This document shows, one piece after another, positions 6,208 through 6,617 of a stretch of DNA of 6,617 nucleotides; the first letter of the stretch is position 1, and the number at the start of each line of letters is the position of its first letter. Source of the DNA: Gemmatimonadota bacterium (lineage in GTDB: Bacteria > Gemmatimonadota > Gemmatimonadetes > Longimicrobiales > Gaopeijiaceae); the NCBI GenBank assembly GCA_026713345.1, contig JAPOOQ010000495.1, positions 1-6,617 of the forward strand, read 5' to 3'. The position numbers were made by a program, and so were the translations under genes. The notes beneath the pieces were generated by a model. The model saw only the letters and a list, made by a program, of their open reading frames with translations, was not told where the DNA came from and searched no databases.

Positions 6208-6617
6208 AGACGGCCAAAAGCAGCAGGCCCTCCCACCGCCTGACCATTCGGGCGCTGGCGACAACCGGCCACAGCAGGAGCGAGAGAACCAGCACCGAGG
6301 GAAGCTGGAGCGCTAGAATGGACTCGCCCACCGGAAAGTCCCCAACCAGGGCCGATGTTCCGATGACCGCGGTGAGATTGAAGATGTTGGATCCGACGAT
6401 GTTGCCCACGGCGATGTCCGGTTGCCGGCGCGCGGCCGCCACGAGCGCCGTTACCAGTTCCGGGAGCGACGTTCCCACCGCCACCACCGTCAAACCAATC
6501 ACTTCCGTGCTGGCGCCCAGCGCCTGGGCCAGATACTCCGCGCCTTCCACGGTCGCCCAGCCCCCGAAACCCAGTCCCACCACCCCGCCCACCACCAGCC
6601 CCACGTTGCCCAGGGGC
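6170..6617 (-). CDS. Na+/Ca2+ exchanger family (CaCA) protein, C-terminal half
   Basis: This is an inner-membrane cation antiporter of the CaCA family (YrbG-like), which moves Ca2+ out against Na+ or H+. The gene enters from the right edge and its N-terminus is missing; the frame stays open to the last full codon (PLGNV...), so the GTG at 6604 is not the real start. About 149 residues are present. They contain the complete second alpha-repeat: VIGLTVVAVGTSLPEL, with the ion-binding Glu encoded at 6458-6460, then DIAVGNIVGSNIFN. Hydrophobic helices follow to the end (LPSVLVLSLLLWPVV and LLLLAVYVAFAVWISIV), separated by a short basic loop (MVRRWE). The stop TGA at 6170-6172 lies inside the downstream aminotransferase gene, which suggests one transcript. 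No functional link between Ca2+ export and the transaminase is evident. The family is sure; the transported ion is inferred. Confidence 0.92.
   Translation of the reverse strand, partial: PLGNVGLVVGGVVGLGFGGWATVEGAEYLAQALGASTEVIGLTVVAVGTSLPELVTALVAAARRQPDIAVGNIVGSNIFNLTAVIGTSALVGDFPVGESILALQLPSVLVLSLLLWPVVASARMVRRWEGLLLLAVYVAFAVWISIVT

Overview
This is an ordinary-looking chromosomal stretch from a GC-rich bacterium. Coding regions prefer G or C at the third codon position, and GC content looks to be in the mid-sixties percent by eye. The initiator tRNA has no encoded CCA. The proteins are a head-to-head isoprenoid synthase, an RND pump, a pterin dehydratase, a class III aminotransferase and a Na+/Ca2+ exchanger. 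This mix suggests a Gram-negative, non-enterobacterial lineage; Gemmatimonadota or a deltaproteobacterial-type group is my guess and is not shown by the sequence. I see no transposase, integrase, CRISPR array or phage gene.

Layout. (1) Positions 1-177 hold a self-contained minus-strand unit: a promoter with a perfect TTGACA box, an initiator tRNA-Met, and a hairpin plus T-run terminator. (2) Positions 218-1189 (minus) encode a squalene/phytoene-synthase-family enzyme whose second metal-binding motif lacks its first aspartate. (3) A short divergent intergenic region separates it from a complete 1071-residue RND efflux permease at 1275-4490 (plus). No membrane fusion protein or outer-membrane factor gene lies beside the permease. 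(4) At 4491-4909 (plus) a TATAAT promoter, a leader hairpin and a good Shine-Dalgarno sequence precede a 96-residue 4a-hydroxytetrahydrobiopterin (pterin-4a-carbinolamine) dehydratase. (5) On the minus strand, a Na+/Ca2+ exchanger C-terminal half runs in from the right edge and overlaps the start of a class III PLP-dependent aminotransferase at 4906-6207. The aminotransferase and the dehydratase converge, and their stop codons share the palindrome CTAG.

Working relations. The exchanger and aminotransferase look co-transcribed and translationally coupled. The dehydratase has its own promoter and probably runs independently of the RND gene. The RND gene and the isoprenoid synthase are divergent and could share control, but nothing in the sequence proves a functional link. 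There is no gap above 300 bases; the longest intergenic stretch (4491-4618, 128 bases) holds the dehydratase promoter and leader. I found no convincing new multi-gene system. The most checkable oddities are the degenerate second Asp motif of the synthase, the orphan RND permease and the CTAG stop overlap.
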